Shown: positions 8,635-19,345 of the stretch, piece after piece
How positions within the stretch are numbered: the first letter of the stretch is position 1
How the letters are laid out: the number at the start of each line of letters is the position of its first letter
Assembly: GCF_003591655.1 (NCBI RefSeq)
Contig: NZ_QVRA01000003.1
Span: forward strand, 187,139 to 251,138
Length of the DNA: 64,000 bases
Origin: Sphingobium terrigena
GTDB taxonomy: Bacteria > Pseudomonadota > Alphaproteobacteria > Sphingomonadales > Sphingomonadaceae
Direction: 5' to 3'
The notes under the pieces: model-generated
The model's input: the letters and a program-made list of their open reading frames with translations, nothing else
Told to the model about the DNA's origin: nothing
Database searches by the model: none
Translations under genes and position numbers: made by a program

Positions 8635-9389
8635 GCCGGGCGATCTATCCCAGCCTGGCGGGCAAACGGGTGTTCATTTCGGGCGGTGGCAGCGGCATTG
8701 GCGAGGGATTGGTCGAGGGCTTCGTCGCGCAGGGTGCGCGCGTCGCCTTTTGCGATATTGCGCAGGCGGAAAGCGAGGCGCTGGTCGCGCGGCTGGACGG
8801 CGCTGCCTTCGCGCCGGTCTTTCACCATGTCGACCTGCGCGATATTGATGCTGTGCAGGCGATGATCGGACGGGTCGAGGCAGAGCTGGGTGGCATCGAC
8901 ATAGTGATCAACAATGCCGCCAATGATGACCGGCACAGCATCGACGATGTCACCCCGGCCTATTGGGACGAGCGGATGGCGGTGAACCTGCGCCACCTGT
9001 TCTTTGCGGCACAGGCCGCCATCCCGGCGATGAAACGCGCAGGCAGCGGGGTGATCCTGAATTTCGGGTCGATCAGCTGGCATCTCGGCTTGCCCGATCT
9101 GGTGCTGTATCAGACCGCCAAGGCCGCAATCGAGGGGCTGACCCGCAGTCTGGCCCGCGATCTGGGGCGCGACAATATTCGCGTCAACACGATCATTCCG
9201 GGCAATGTCAAAACTCCGCGCCAGATGACATGGTACACGCCCGAAGGCGAGGCCGAGATTGTGGCGGCGCAATGCCTGGACGGGCGGATCATGCCGGTCG
9301 ATGTTGCTGCGCTGGCGCTGTTCCTCGCGTCAGACGATGCGCGTTACTGCACCGGCCATGATTATTTTATCGATGCCGGGTGGCGCTGA
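8631..9389 (+). CDS. xylB: XylB-like NAD-dependent aldopentose 1-dehydrogenase (SDR)
   Basis: A 252-residue classical short-chain dehydrogenase. The cofactor motif GGGSGIG is at 18-24, NNA at 94-96, and the catalytic set Ser147/Ser149, Tyr160 and Lys164 (YQTAK). It resembles Caulobacter XylB very closely from memory (start MSxAIYPSL.GKRV, then NFGSISWHLGL and PGNVKT.RQ..WYTPEGE), which oxidises D-xylose to xylonolactone. It is translationally coupled to the XylX-like gene and followed by a sugar porter. L-arabinose, galactose or another aldose as substrate cannot be excluded from sequence. Confidence 0.87.
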   Translation: MSRAIYPSLAGKRVFISGGGSGIGEGLVEGFVAQGARVAFCDIAQAESEALVARLDGAAFAPVFHHVDLRDIDAVQAMIGRVEAELGGIDIVINNAANDDRHSIDDVTPAYWDERMAVNLRHLFFAAQAAIPAMKRAGSGVILNFGSISWHLGLPDLVLYQTAKAAIEGLTRSLARDLGRDNIRVNTIIPGNVKTPRQMTWYTPEGEAEIVAAQCLDGRIMPVDVAALALFLASDDARYCTGHDYFIDAGWR

Positions 9390-9442
9390 CGCGGCATAAC
9401 TGGATTGTCGCAACGATATAAAAGCAGAGAGGACGCACGAGG

Positions 9443-10855
9443 ATGAGTGAGGGCAGCGCGGAGAAGGTCAATATGGCCTTTATCGCCGCGATCGTCGCGG
9501 TGGCGACGATTGGCGGGTTCATGTTCGGCTATGACAGCGGGGTCATCAACGGCACGCAAAAGGGGCTGGAAAGCGCCTTTGACCTGGGCAAGCTGGGCAT
9601 CGGCGTCAATGTCGGGGCTATTCTGGTCGGGTCGTCCATCGGTGCTTTTGGTGCGGGGCGGATGGCCGACATGATCGGGCGGCGCGGCGTCATGATGCTG
9701 GCCGCCATCCTGTTTCTGGTCAGCGCGTTGCTGGCGGGGGCCGCCGGGTCGTCGGCCATCTTCATCCTTGCACGGATCATCGGCGGGCTGGGCGTGGGCG
9801 CGGCCAGCGTGATTTCGCCGGTCTATATTTCCGAAGTGACCCCGGCGGCGGTGCGTGGGCGGCTGTCGAGCATACAGCAGGTCATGATCATTTCCGGCCT
9901 GACCGGCGCGTTCGTCGCCAATTTCGTGCTGGCGCGCCATGCGGGCGGATCGACCGCGCCGCTGTGGCTGGATTATCCGGCATGGCGCTGGATGTTCTGG
10001 TTGCAGGCGATACCGGCGGCGATCTATTTCGTCGCCCTGCTCTTCATCCCGGAAAGCCCGCGCTATCTGGTCGCGCGCGGTCGCGATGCCGAAGCTGAAG
10101 CCGTGCTGACGCGCCTGTTTGGCCCACGGGAAGCCGCTCGCAAGGTGATGGAGATACGCGACAGCTTGGCCGCCGATCATCATCGCCCCAAGCTGTCCGA
10201 CCTGATCGACAAGGGCAGCGGCAAGATTCGCCCGATCGTATGGACGGGCATTGGGCTGGCCGTGTTTCAACAGTTGGTCGGCATCAATGTCGTCTTTTAT
10301 TATGGCGCGACCTTGTGGGAAGCGGTCGGCTTTTCCGAAGATAATGCGTTGCAGATCAACATATTGTCGGGCGTACTGTCGATTGGTGCCTGTCTGGGGT
10401 CGATGCTGCTGATCGACCGGATCGGCCGCAAGCCGCTGCTGCTGATTGGATCGGCGGGCATGGCGGTGACGCTGGCGATCGTCGCCTATGCTTTCTCCAC
10501 CGCAGTCACCGGAGCGGATGGCGGGGTCAGCCTGCCAGGGCATAATGGCCTGATCGCCCTGATCGCCGCCAATCTCTATGTGATCTTTTTCAACATGAGC
10601 TGGGGACCGATCATGTGGGTGATGCTGGGTGAGATGTTCCCCAATCAGATTCGCGGATCGGGCCTGGCCGTCGCGGGATTTGCCCAATGGATCGCCAATG
10701 CCGCGATCTCGGTCAGCTTTCCCGCGCTGGCGGTGTCGCCGGGGCTGGTCATGACCTATAGCGGCTATGCGCTGTTCGCGGCGATTTCCTACTTTTTCGT
10801 GCGCAAGATGGTGCAGGAAACCAAGGGCCGCGAGCTTGAGGATATGGTCGGCTGA
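9443..10855 (+). CDS. Sugar porter family MFS transporter, probable pentose importer
   Basis: A 470-residue major facilitator protein with about 12 membrane segments and the sugar-porter signatures: GGFMFGYDSGVING in helix 1, GRMADMIGRRG in the 2-3 loop, PESPRYLVARGR after helix 6, QQLVGINVVFYYG in helix 7, and DRIGRKPLLLIG in the 8-9 loop. This group (XylE, AraE, GLUT) moves sugars with protons or by facilitation across the inner membrane. Its place after the XylX/XylB pair and before a mutarotase points to D-xylose or L-arabinose uptake. It starts at ATG 9443 with AGAGAGG/ACGAGG upstream. Confidence 0.88.
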   Translation: MSEGSAEKVNMAFIAAIVAVATIGGFMFGYDSGVINGTQKGLESAFDLGKLGIGVNVGAILVGSSIGAFGAGRMADMIGRRGVMMLAAILFLVSALLAGAAGSSAIFILARIIGGLGVGAASVISPVYISEVTPAAVRGRLSSIQQVMIISGLTGAFVANFVLARHAGGSTAPLWLDYPAWRWMFWLQAIPAAIYFVALLFIPESPRYLVARGRDAEAEAVLTRLFGPREAARKVMEIRDSLAADHHRPKLSDLIDKGSGKIRPIVWTGIGLAVFQQLVGINVVFYYGATLWEAVGFSEDNALQINILSGVLSIGACLGSMLLIDRIGRKPLLLIGSAGMAVTLAIVAYAFSTAVTGADGGVSLPGHNGLIALIAANLYVIFFNMSWGPIMWVMLGEMFPNQIRGSGLAVAGFAQWIANAAISVSFPALAVSPGLVMTYSGYALFAAISYFFVRKMVQETKGRELEDMVG

Positions 10856-10872
10856 GCGGCGGGCCGGTCCTG

Positions 10873-11745
10873 TTGCGGGCGGGGGCGCTGGAAGCGGCGC
10901 TCTCCCCTGCTGGCCGCGGATCGCTGCTGTGGTTGCGTCATGGCGGTGCGGATGTGCTGCGGCGCGCGCCGGTGGAGTGCCGCGATCCGCTGGGCATGGC
11001 CAGTTTTCCGCTGGTCCCCTATGCTAACCGGATCGCGCACGGGCGCTTTGCCTTTGCCGGACGTGACTATCAATTGCCGCGCAATTTCGGCGATCATCCG
11101 CACAGCATTCATGGCACGGGATGGCAGGCCGCCTGGAAGGTCGAAGCGCAGAGCGCGGACGCTGTGCGGCTGGTGCAGGATCATGGTGGCGGGGCGGACT
11201 GGCCATGGGCCTATCGCGCCGAGCAGCATGTGCAGGTGCGGCCCGACGCGATCGACATGCGCCTGATGCTGACTAACCGGAGCGACGCGGCGATGCCTGC
11301 AGGGCTGGGTTTCCATCCCTATTTTCTGGCCGATGCCGGGACGCAATTGCAGTTCGCCGCGACCAGCCTGTGGCTTGCGACGCCCGACATGCTGCCCGAC
11401 CGGGAAGTCACTGCCGATACGCTAGGCGACTGGTCGCGCGGGGCCGCAGTGATCGGCGATACACTGATCGACAATGTCTATGCCGGCTGGGACGGACGCG
11501 CGACGATCGTGCGGGGCGACGGCACCCGCATCGTCCTGACTGCCAGCGGCGCGGACTGGCTGCATGTCTATCGCCCGCCCGATTCCGTCACCTTCTGCAT
11601 CGAGCCGGTCAGCCATTGTCCCGACGCGATAAACCGGGCGGGCGGCATGGCCGTGCTGGCACCGGGCGCCTCCACGCAACTGTCGATGACGATCGCCATC
11701 GACAAAAGCGATCAGACGCTTCCGAAAAGCGACGGGATCGCCTAA
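10873..11745 (+). CDS. Aldose 1-epimerase (mutarotase) family protein
   Basis: A 290-residue galactose-mutarotase-like protein. Visible blocks are MASFPLVPYANRIAHGRFAF near residues 39-58 (substrate-binding Asn-Arg), HPHSIHGTGWQAAW with the catalytic-type His, and GLGFHPYFLAD with the second His. The enzyme interconverts sugar anomers before oxidation. No ATG is available; TTG 10873 follows the transporter stop by 17 bases, so the true start may differ. It is the last gene of the xylose-type operon and would supply the anomer used by the XylB-like dehydrogenase. Confidence 0.8.
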   Translation: MRAGALEAALSPAGRGSLLWLRHGGADVLRRAPVECRDPLGMASFPLVPYANRIAHGRFAFAGRDYQLPRNFGDHPHSIHGTGWQAAWKVEAQSADAVRLVQDHGGGADWPWAYRAEQHVQVRPDAIDMRLMLTNRSDAAMPAGLGFHPYFLADAGTQLQFAATSLWLATPDMLPDREVTADTLGDWSRGAAVIGDTLIDNVYAGWDGRATIVRGDGTRIVLTASGADWLHVYRPPDSVTFCIEPVSHCPDAINRAGGMAVLAPGASTQLSMTIAIDKSDQTLPKSDGIA

Positions 11746-11778
11746 GCTGCCTTAGTTGAGCAGCAAGAGGACATGCCG

Positions 11779-12129
11779 ATGCAATTTTTGCGGACTGCCT
11801 TCTGGGTCGTGATCGCCGTCGCCCTCGCCTTTTTCTGCATGGCGAATTATGTGCCCGTGACCGTCCGCCTGTGGGGCGACATGGTGATGGAAACCAAATT
11901 GCCGGTGCTGCTGATCGGCGCATTTCTGCTGGGGGCGCTGCCCTTCTGGATCATGGCGCGTGCGACGCGCTGGCGATTGAAGCGGCGGCTGGACAGCGCC
12001 GAGCGGGCGCTGGCCGTCACTGCGGCAGCCACCCCGCCGCCCCCAACCCAGCCCTTGACCAATCCGCCCATCACGCCTGACGTCTCCATCCCGTCCCTGC
12101 CCCCTCTCACCCCTACAGGACCCGTATGA
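11779..12129 (+). CDS. lapA: LapA domain membrane protein
   Basis: A 116-residue protein with two membrane helices (about residues 8-25 and 42-60) and a Pro/Thr-rich C-terminal tail, matching the LapA/DUF1049 family (start MQFLRTAFWVVIAVALAFF). In E. coli LapA works with LapB in controlling lipopolysaccharide synthesis at the inner membrane, and lapA-lapB lies next to pyrF there as well. Here lapB is missing from the pair. ATG 11779 is better placed than ATG 11773 because AAGAGG lies eight bases upstream. Its TGA overlaps the pyrF start. Confidence 0.8.
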   Translation: MQFLRTAFWVVIAVALAFFCMANYVPVTVRLWGDMVMETKLPVLLIGAFLLGALPFWIMARATRWRLKRRLDSAERALAVTAAATPPPPTQPLTNPPITPDVSIPSLPPLTPTGPV

Positions 12130-12800
12130 GCAGCCCCCTTTATGTCGCGATCGACACGCCGGACCTTGGCAAGGCGCAAAATCTGGCGCAGCAGGTGCGT
12201 CATCATGTCGGCGGGCTGAAACTGGGGCTCGAATTTTTCTGCGCCAATGGTCATCATGGCGTGCATGAGATGATGAAGTTCGGCCTGCCGATCTTCCTCG
12301 ACCTGAAACTGCACGACATTCCCAATACGGTGGCCAAGGCGGTGCAGGCACTGCACCTGCTGGAACCGGCGATCCTGACCGTCCATGCCGCGGGAGGGCG
12401 GGCGATGCTGGAGGATGCCAAGGCCGCGGCAGGCATCAAGACCAAGGTGGTGGCGGTGACGGTGCTGACCAGCCTGGACGATGCCGACCTGCTCGACATT
12501 GGCGTGGGCGGCAAAGCAGAGGATCAGGTGCGGCGGCTGGCCGATCTGGCGCAAAATGCCGGGCTGGACGGGATCGTCTGTTCGGGCGAGGAAGTCGCGA
12601 TGGTCAAGAAGCATTGGTCGGACGGCTTCTTCGTCGTGCCGGGTGTGCGACCCGCAGGGGGCTCAATGGGCGACCAGAAGCGCGCGGTGACGCCGCGACA
12701 GGCGCTGGATCGCGGCGCGTCCATCCTGGTCGTCGGACGGCCGATCAGCCTAGCGGAAAATCCCGATCTGGCCGCGCGCGAGATTGAGGCGACGCTGTAA
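12126..12800 (+). CDS. pyrF: Orotidine-5'-phosphate decarboxylase
   Basis: A 224-residue TIM-barrel enzyme that decarboxylates OMP to UMP, the last step of pyrimidine synthesis. The catalytic signature DLKLHDIPNT is at residues 59-68 (Asp59, Lys61, Asp64), preceded by the substrate-contacting Lys32 in GLKLG. The phosphate-binding end is VVPGVRPAGG and ILVVGRPIS. Length and motifs are normal. It overlaps lapA by ATGA and is followed by a palindromic repeat, not by trpF as in some relatives. Confidence 0.96.
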   Translation: MSSPLYVAIDTPDLGKAQNLAQQVRHHVGGLKLGLEFFCANGHHGVHEMMKFGLPIFLDLKLHDIPNTVAKAVQALHLLEPAILTVHAAGGRAMLEDAKAAAGIKTKVVAVTVLTSLDDADLLDIGVGGKAEDQVRRLADLAQNAGLDGIVCSGEEVAMVKKHWSDGFFVVPGVRPAGGSMGDQKRAVTPRQALDRGASILVVGRPISLAENPDLAAREIEATL

Positions 12801-12816
12801 ACTGGGTTCCAGGCTC

Positions 12817-12938
12817 ATTCCTCCCCTTGTAGGGGAGGTGTCTGGCCGCAGGTCAGACGGAGGGGTGTCGCCCCAACGAGAGGACACCACCCCTCCGTCA
12901 TCGCTACGCGATGCCACCTCCCCTTAAAGGGGAGGATG
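12817..12938. repeat. Long imperfect palindrome, family C (cctcccct...aggggagg)
   Basis: The left side has cctccccttgtaggggagg then gacggaggggtgtcgcccc; the right side carries acaccacccctccgtca and cctccccttaaaggggagg, so small hairpins nest inside a large one. It fills the gap between converging pyrF and the outer-membrane protein gene and probably acts as a transcription end. Related elements lie at 25299 and 46492. Confidence 0.7.
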
Positions 12939-12955
12939 ACGCAGTTGACCTGCTT

Positions 12956-13609
12956 TTAGAAGCGCCAGCCGACGCTGGCCACGACCTGATGCCGGTCGGT
13001 GTCGATGTCGAATTCGCTGCTGGTTGCGCCGTCCATATAGTCGATATGGGCGCTGTCATATTTGGAGTAGCGATATTCTACCTTGGCAAAGGTGTTCTGG
13101 TTGATCGCGCGCTCCACGCCACCACCGATGCGCCAGCCGTCCAGCTTGAACGCGGTGTCGGTGGTTTCGTCGCTGTCGCCCGCCAGCACGTTGAGCTTCG
13201 TGTTGGTATAGCCACCCTTCACATAGACCAAAGTGTTGGGGCTGGCGAGGATACCGGCGCGCGCGCCGACATAGAGGTCACGGCCCTGGCTGACGCGGCC
13301 GAAACCGAACTGGTCGGTCAGGTCATAGCGATCGCTCTTGGCGGTCGAATCGGTAAATTCACCCTCGACACCGACGACTGCACTGCCCAAATTGACGTCA
13401 TAGCCTGCGCCAACGCCATAGAGCAGGCCGTCGATCGACTGGTCGTCGCGGCCATTATTATTGTCGACATCGCTGCCGGCACCGACATGATCATAGCCCA
13501 AAATCGCTTCGACGCGGGGACCGGTGAAGGTCGGGCCAGTATCCTGTGCCAGAGCAGGTGAGGCGACCGCGGTTCCGGCCAAAAGGGTTGCGACCACTAA
13601 CTTACGCAT
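12956..13609 (-). CDS. Outer-membrane beta-barrel protein (porin/Opa-like family)
   Basis: A 217-residue protein with a clear signal peptide (MRKLVVATLLAGTAVASPALAQ) and repeated amphipathic strands with aromatic ends (VEAILGYDHVG, GVGAGYDVNLG, VGVEGEFTDS, FAKVEYRYSKYD, QVVASVGWRF). The C-terminal WRF is the normal outer-membrane assembly signal. About eight strands fit, as in the OmpA/OmpW-like barrels. The longer frame begins at 13630, but ATG 13609 opens the signal peptide and has GGAG upstream. Function beyond an outer-membrane barrel cannot be named. Monocistronic. Confidence 0.83.
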   Translation of the reverse strand: MRKLVVATLLAGTAVASPALAQDTGPTFTGPRVEAILGYDHVGAGSDVDNNNGRDDQSIDGLLYGVGAGYDVNLGSAVVGVEGEFTDSTAKSDRYDLTDQFGFGRVSQGRDLYVGARAGILASPNTLVYVKGGYTNTKLNVLAGDSDETTDTAFKLDGWRIGGGVERAINQNTFAKVEYRYSKYDSAHIDYMDGATSSEFDIDTDRHQVVASVGWRF

Positions 13610-13784
13610 ATGCTTAACTCCAATTGTCATTCACGCCCCGCAGGGGTGAGACGTTGAAGTCCGGGCAAAGCCGTTGGTTGCATGAACCTAAGATAAACAA
13701 GGACTTATGTTGCCAAATTGGCACAGTTGCGACCGTCTCGTCCCGATATTGTGGGCTGAAAAGGATGAGCCGATTGGAACCTGC

Positions 13785-15170
13785 TCAGCACTCCACCACA
13801 TTGACGGCCAGTCCGCCCAGCGATGTTTCCTTGTAGCGGCTGGCCATATCCTCGCCGGTCTGGCGCATGGTTTCGATCACCGCGTCAAGGCTGACGATAT
13901 GGCGGCCATCGCCCTGGAGCGCGAGATAGGCGGCGTTGATCGCCTTGACCGCGCCCATCGTGTTGCGTTCGATGCAGGGGATCTGGACAAGGCCGCCGAT
14001 CGGATCGCAGGTGAGGCCGAGATTATGTTCCATGCCGATTTCGGCGGCATTCTCGATTTGCCCGTTGGTGCCGCCCAGCACGGCGGCCAGGCCCGCTGCG
14101 GCCATGGAGCAGGCGACGCCGACTTCGCCCTGACAGCCCATTTCCGCCGCCGAGATGGACGCGCGTTTCTTGTAGAGGAAGCCGATGGCGGCGGCGGTGA
14201 GCAGGAAGCGCCGCTCACCATCGCGATCCGCGCCGGGGACGAAGCGGCGATAATAATGCAGCACCGCCGGGATGACGCCCGCCGCGCCATTGGTGGGGGC
14301 GGTGACGACGCGGCCACCGGCTGCATTCTCCTCATTCACCGCCAGCGCGAACAGGCTGACCCATTCGAAAATCTGTGCCGGGCCAAGCGCGTCCTGTTGC
14401 AGGCGCAGCCGCTGGTGGATCGCCATGGCGCGACGGCGGACTTTGAGGCCGCCGGGCAGCAGCCCCTCCTGCGCCATGCCCCGGTCGATCGAGGCGCTCA
14501 TCGCGTCGATCACGCTGTCGAGGAAGGCGTCGGTGTCCGCCTGCGCCCGCCACGCGCCTTCGTTGCGCAGGACCAGCGTGGCGATGGAGAGGCCCGTCGC
14601 TTCCCCCTGCGCCAACATTTCCGCGCCGGAGGAGAAGGGATAGGGCTGGACGATATTGTGGCCGAGCGGCGCTTCGGGCTGGGGGCTGCCGGGCAGGACC
14701 GCGCCGCCGCCGATGGAGTAATAATCCTGTACTTGGCGATCGTCCTGCCCGTCGAACCAGGCGGAAAAGCGCATCCCGTTGCTGTGCGCTTCGAGAAATT
14801 CACCCTTGTGGAAGATGAGGTCGCGCGCTTCCTCAAATGCGATCCAGCCCTCGCCCGACCGGATGCGGCCATCGTCGCGGATGGCGCGCAATATGGCGGG
14901 AATCGCATCGGGATCAACGCTTTCGGGGCTGTAGCCCGACAGGCCAAGCAAGATAGCGCTGTCGGTCGCATGGCCGTGGCCGGTCAGCGCGAGCGACCCA
15001 TAAAGATCGCAGCGGACGCGCGCGGGCCGGGCGGGCAGCGATTCCATGAACATCAAAGCCGCGCGCATCGGGCCGACCGTGTGCGAGCTGGACGGGCCGA
15101 TGCCGATGGTGAACAGGTCCATGACGCTGATCGCGGCGGCAGCGTCAATGCGCGATTTGGTCACGCTCAA
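13785..15170 (-). CDS. sdaA: L-serine ammonia-lyase, iron-sulfur dependent
   Basis: A 461-residue single-chain serine deaminase that converts L-serine to pyruvate and ammonia. The N-terminal beta domain has [20 protein letters not shown], the family's hallmark. The alpha domain carries the cluster cysteines in [18 protein letters not shown] and [16 protein letters not shown], and the extreme C-terminal Cys (NVVEC), which in the family ligates the cluster. The start is TTG 15170, overlapping the tamB stop (TTGA); GTG 15164 is an alternative. It therefore appears to be the last gene of the tamA-tamB transcript, an association with no obvious metabolic link. Confidence 0.94.
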   Translation of the reverse strand: MSVTKSRIDAAAAISVMDLFTIGIGPSSSHTVGPMRAALMFMESLPARPARVRCDLYGSLALTGHGHATDSAILLGLSGYSPESVDPDAIPAILRAIRDDGRIRSGEGWIAFEEARDLIFHKGEFLEAHSNGMRFSAWFDGQDDRQVQDYYSIGGGAVLPGSPQPEAPLGHNIVQPYPFSSGAEMLAQGEATGLSIATLVLRNEGAWRAQADTDAFLDSVIDAMSASIDRGMAQEGLLPGGLKVRRRAMAIHQRLRLQQDALGPAQIFEWVSLFALAVNEENAAGGRVVTAPTNGAAGVIPAVLHYYRRFVPGADRDGERRFLLTAAAIGFLYKKRASISAAEMGCQGEVGVACSMAAAGLAAVLGGTNGQIENAAEIGMEHNLGLTCDPIGGLVQIPCIERNTMGAVKAINAAYLALQGDGRHIVSLDAVIETMRQTGEDMASRYKETSLGGLAVNVVEC

Positions 15171-18100
15171 TAATCCTTCGACACGCGCACGTTGGCGCTT
15201 TCGCGGCCCAGGGTCGAGATTGCACCGAGCAAGGAGAGCCAGCGCGTGACCTGATATTCGATCCGGGTGGCGCTATAGCCCTGCCCGTCGGTGATCAGTT
15301 CGACATAGGTTTTGCGGGTCAGATATTTGCCCGCCGCGATCGACGTCCCCTGCCCCTGTGTCGGGTCAGCTGCGATGATGCGCAGCCGGTCGAGGCCCGC
15401 CGCCTTGCGCACCGCATTGATCGGGTCCAGCCCGCCGCCACCCTGCAATGACCCAACTGCCGAGGCGAGTTGCAGGGCTTCGGGCGCGGACAGGTTGGTG
15501 ATCGAGGTGCCGAAGAGGATGCGCGAGAGCAGTTCGTCCTGCGGCAAAGCGGGCACGCTGGTGAAGGTGATTTCAGGTTTCAGGCCGGTGCCGCCGACAT
15601 GGATGGTGGCGGTCAGATCGCTAACATCGGCCTGCGCGTCGATGTCCAGCGTCGGGTTGACCGGCGTTTTGCCGTCGAACTGGATGCGCCCGTCGCGCAG
15701 GTCGAACCGGCGCCCGGCAAATTCATAGCCGCCGCGCACCAGTTCCGCCCGGCCCGCAATCGCCGGACTGGTGACGGTGCCGCCAATGTCGAGATCGGCG
15801 CGCCATTCGCTGTCGAGGCCAAGCCCGGTAACGGTCAGGCGGTTGCGCGCGCGAGCCTTGATCGCCAGCGCCCAGGGGACATTGGTGCGGACCCGCTCAA
15901 TCTCCTCGCCGCGCCGGTTGATTTCCGTGACCGCAAGTTCGGGGATTTGCGCAACGGCAGCGGCACGGCCCAGGGTGAAGCGGCTCCTGTTGAGCGTCAG
16001 GTCGCCGCCGATCGTCCCGCCCACGCCGTCGGAGCGCAGGCTGATCGGCCCGGTGACGGTGGCGGCGATATCATCCCGCTCCAGCAGCGCGGCATTATCC
16101 GCCTGCATCGCCAGATCCATGCCGACGCCTGCTATGCCATTGAAGGTGAAGCGGCCGGTGCCGCCCACGGTGCCGCCATTTTGCGCGGTCGCAGCGAAGC
16201 TGGAAATAACCAGCTGGTCGCCGGAGAAGCGGCCGCGCGCCTTGACATTCTTCAGGCGCATGCCCGTCACGGGGCTGTTGATCGCGGCATTGTCGGTCGC
16301 CAGCGATCCGGTGATTTGCGGGTTGCCTAGCGTGCCGCGCATGTCGGCAGAGACGTTGACCGGCCCGCCGATATCGACAATCTCCACGCCGGTCAGCCGC
16401 CACAGCGTGTCCGCCGTGCCGCCGTAACGCAGCTGCGCGAAGAAAGGCGCGCGGTTCAAGCGTTCGACCAGACCGCCTTCGCGACCCAACGGATTGAGCA
16501 GTGCCTGCGCCCGCCCGATCGTCTTGCCATCGGCGACGAAGATCATGCGGGTGGCGAGGCGATCCGCCGTCAGAGCAGCGTTGAGGCCGACATCGACCGG
16601 GCGCGAGCTGAGCGACAGGCCCGACCGCGACAGGCCACGGATGCGCAGTTCCGCCGTGCCGGTCGGCAGGCCGCCGCCGCGCGGCTGGGCATAGCTTAAT
16701 GACCCGGTCGCCGTGCCGCCCAGCCCCAGATTGTCATAGCCAATGTCGAGCAGGGAGAGCGGCAATTTCTGCATCCGCGCCTCGACATGGGTGGAGGTGC
16801 TACCCAGCTCGCCCGCCAGTTGCAACGATCCGCCCGCATAGCTGATGGTCGCGGGCGACAGTTTCCAGCCATCGACGGTGCGGGTCAGTAGCGCCGCGCG
16901 GGTCAGGCGGATGGGACGCTTGTCGATGGTGCCGCCAGCGGTCAGGCGGATGCGGTCGGCATCGACCTGCGCTTCGCCCTGTATGTCGAAGATACGGCCG
17001 CGCTGGCCCGACAGGCTGCCGCGTATCTTGCCCCGGCCATCGACCAGATCGGCATTGGCGGCAAAGCGCCCTAGCAGCACGCCGCCAACGCGCAGACCCC
17101 GCGCCTGCGCCGTGGCGGTCAGCGTGGTGCGGGATAGATCGAGCAGCATCGTCGCGTCCAGCGTGCCGCGCCGCACCGCAATGACGGTCGGCCCGTCGAA
17201 ACTGGCGTCATTGGCGGTCAGCTTGAGCTGAACCTGCTGGATCGCATTGACAGGTTTCAGGCTGATATAGCCGGTGACGGGACCATTGACGGCCAGCTGC
17301 CCATCAAGACCACCCGTCACCGGGCGAATATCGCCGCTGGCGGTGACGCCGGACACGTCGATCCGGGCGATGCGCACGACCGCCTGCCCGCCCTGCGGCA
17401 ACAGGATGACGCCGCGTCCGGTGAACGGACCAAGGGTCGATCCGCCCGCGGCAGTATAGCTGTAACCGGTCGCATCGGGGATCAGCTTCGCGCGCACGTC
17501 GCGCAGGCCCAGCGCCTTCATCGGACTGGCGAGCAACAGGTCGACGGTCGGACGATCAATCTTGCCGTCCAGCGTCAGCCTGACCGGGCCATATTGGCCA
17601 TGCCGCCCCTGCCCCTCCAGATGCAGCGTGCCGTCGCGGTGACGCAGGCCATTGCCGGTGAGCGTCAGCAACGGCGCGTCGAGCCGCAAATTGGTGAGCG
17701 CCAACTGCCCATCGGGGCGGAGCGCAAGCGCGCTGCGCACGGTCGGCAGGCCGCCGCCCAGCGTGCGCAGAAATTCATTGTCCAGCCGCCGCACCCGCGC
17801 CAGCGCATTACCGCTGAGGCCAAAACTGCCATTGGGACCGGGCACTGCGCGCAACTTGGAGGTCAGGTCGACAATGCCAAGGCCGCGAATGGCCAGGCCG
17901 TTGATCTGCCCATCCAGCCCGAAATCATAGCGACCAGTCTTGAGGTCCGCGAGCATGACCAGCTTGCCGCGCAGCTTGTCGGAGCGCACGTCCATCGGGT
18001 TGCTGACGATCTGCTGGCCGTTCAGCTGAAGGACGCCATCGAGCGCAAAATTGCGGATGATGCCCTCGACCAGTTCGCCCTGCCCGTCGAGCCGCGCGGC

Positions 18101-19345
18101 GCGCAGGCGCAGCGGGATCAGCGCCGGGCCATTCTCCGCCCGACGACCCTTGCCATCCATCCGCACAGTGCTGATCAACGTCTTGTCGAAGGCCAGCTGG
18201 CGGGCGGTGAGCAGATATTCATAGCCCAACGTCGCAAAGGGGCCGTCGAGGCGAATTTTCGCCGCGACATCCTGACCGCGCATATTTTTGAGCAAGGCCT
18301 GCGGGCGCGCGAGCTTCAGCTGTACCAGCATATTGTCGAGCGCGCTGTTGCGCAGGTCGATCGCGCCGTCCGCGTCCAGATCGATCGCAGCGGAGCGCAG
18401 CCAGAGACGACCGTCAATCACCCGATCGACCATCGTGCCATTGGCGCGGACAGCGAGGCGCGGCTTGGCGAGACGCTGGACCAGACCAGTGCCTGCGATC
18501 GCGCCGCCCTCGATCGAACCGCGCGCCGAATAAGCGCCGCTGCGCGCGGCCAGCACGAAGTCGGCGACCGGCTGGCTGTCGAGCGTGGCGGACAGGCGCC
18601 CGTCCCAGCGGCTCCAGCCGCCCTTGCCGCCGATGCGCAGATTGGCGTCCTGTTTCAGGCCCGCCATGGCCGCCAGCACGCCGCCTTTTGGCGCGTTGAC
18701 CGTGACGTCGAGGCGGAAGCGGTCATTGTCAGGGCGGCTGTCGAGCGCTACGGTCAGCGCGTCCTGCCCGTTGATCACGCGGGCGGTCAGATCGATGATC
18801 GCGCGTCCGCCGCGAATGTCGGCGTCGCCCGCCATCGTCGCCTGCTGCACCCGGCCCGTAATGCCCGGTGCGATCGTCAGCTGCCCGACCGAAAATTGCA
18901 TCAGGCGGATGTCGAAACCAGGCAGGATCGGTCCCTGTTTCAGGCTGGGGTTGAGTTTGGGCAATTTGTGCAGGGTCGCGCGCGGGATCACCAGCCGGTC
19001 GATATCCAGCCGGTTATAGGCCCAGGCGAAAGGCCACCAGTCCAGCTCCACCCGTGGCGCGTCGAAGAAGCGGCCCTTGGGATCGGACAGGGTCAGATTG
19101 TGCAGGACCGCCTTGCGATAGATGCTGCCGTCGATCCGGTCGACCTGGATGCGCAGGCCCGATGGCGGCTTGATCGTCGCGATGCGGCTGATGAGGAAGC
19201 GATGGCCCGACGACGTATCGAGCCACGCCAGCGCGCCGACGACGATCAGCAGCAGCGATGCGGCGATGCCGAGCAGCCAGCGCTGCCAGCGCCCGTCCCA
19301 CGCGCGGCGGCGATGCGGCTTGGTGGCGGGGGCGTCGTCCGCCAT
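15167..19345 (-). CDS. tamB: Translocation and assembly module subunit TamB
   Basis: A 1392-residue protein of the TamB/AsmA-like bridge family. An N-terminal membrane anchor ([20 protein letters not shown], near residues 28-47) is followed by long stretches of short beta strands ([19 protein letters not shown] type), and the C-terminal 350 residues form the conserved DUF490/TamB domain ending [10 protein letters not shown]. TamB spans the periplasm and works with TamA in outer-membrane protein and lipid traffic. Its ATG overlaps the tamA TGA (ATGA), so the pair is translationally coupled. Length is within the family's range. Confidence 0.94.
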   Translation of the reverse strand: MADDAPATKPHRRRAWDGRWQRWLLGIAASLLLIVVGALAWLDTSSGHRFLISRIATIKPPSGLRIQVDRIDGSIYRKAVLHNLTLSDPKGRFFDAPRVELDWWPFAWAYNRLDIDRLVIPRATLHKLPKLNPSLKQGPILPGFDIRLMQFSVGQLTIAPGITGRVQQATMAGDADIRGGRAIIDLTARVINGQDALTVALDSRPDNDRFRLDVTVNAPKGGVLAAMAGLKQDANLRIGGKGGWSRWDGRLSATLDSQPVADFVLAARSGAYSARGSIEGGAIAGTGLVQRLAKPRLAVRANGTMVDRVIDGRLWLRSAAIDLDADGAIDLRNSALDNMLVQLKLARPQALLKNMRGQDVAAKIRLDGPFATLGYEYLLTARQLAFDKTLISTVRMDGKGRRAENGPALIPLRLRAARLDGQGELVEGIIRNFALDGVLQLNGQQIVSNPMDVRSDKLRGKLVMLADLKTGRYDFGLDGQINGLAIRGLGIVDLTSKLRAVPGPNGSFGLSGNALARVRRLDNEFLRTLGGGLPTVRSALALRPDGQLALTNLRLDAPLLTLTGNGLRHRDGTLHLEGQGRHGQYGPVRLTLDGKIDRPTVDLLLASPMKALGLRDVRAKLIPDATGYSYTAAGGSTLGPFTGRGVILLPQGGQAVVRIARIDVSGVTASGDIRPVTGGLDGQLAVNGPVTGYISLKPVNAIQQVQLKLTANDASFDGPTVIAVRRGTLDATMLLDLSRTTLTATAQARGLRVGGVLLGRFAANADLVDGRGKIRGSLSGQRGRIFDIQGEAQVDADRIRLTAGGTIDKRPIRLTRAALLTRTVDGWKLSPATISYAGGSLQLAGELGSTSTHVEARMQKLPLSLLDIGYDNLGLGGTATGSLSYAQPRGGGLPTGTAELRIRGLSRSGLSLSSRPVDVGLNAALTADRLATRMIFVADGKTIGRAQALLNPLGREGGLVERLNRAPFFAQLRYGGTADTLWRLTGVEIVDIGGPVNVSADMRGTLGNPQITGSLATDNAAINSPVTGMRLKNVKARGRFSGDQLVISSFAATAQNGGTVGGTGRFTFNGIAGVGMDLAMQADNAALLERDDIAATVTGPISLRSDGVGGTIGGDLTLNRSRFTLGRAAAVAQIPELAVTEINRRGEEIERVRTNVPWALAIKARARNRLTVTGLGLDSEWRADLDIGGTVTSPAIAGRAELVRGGYEFAGRRFDLRDGRIQFDGKTPVNPTLDIDAQADVSDLTATIHVGGTGLKPEITFTSVPALPQDELLSRILFGTSITNLSAPEALQLASAVGSLQGGGGLDPINAVRKAAGLDRLRIIAADPTQGQGTSIAAGKYLTRKTYVELITDGQGYSATRIEYQVTRWLSLLGAISTLGRESANVRVSKDY

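Noticed and set aside
13707..15173. 488-codon plus-strand frame opposite sdaA
   Set aside because: Antisense shadow; the sdaA frame has all serine deaminase cysteines and normal length.
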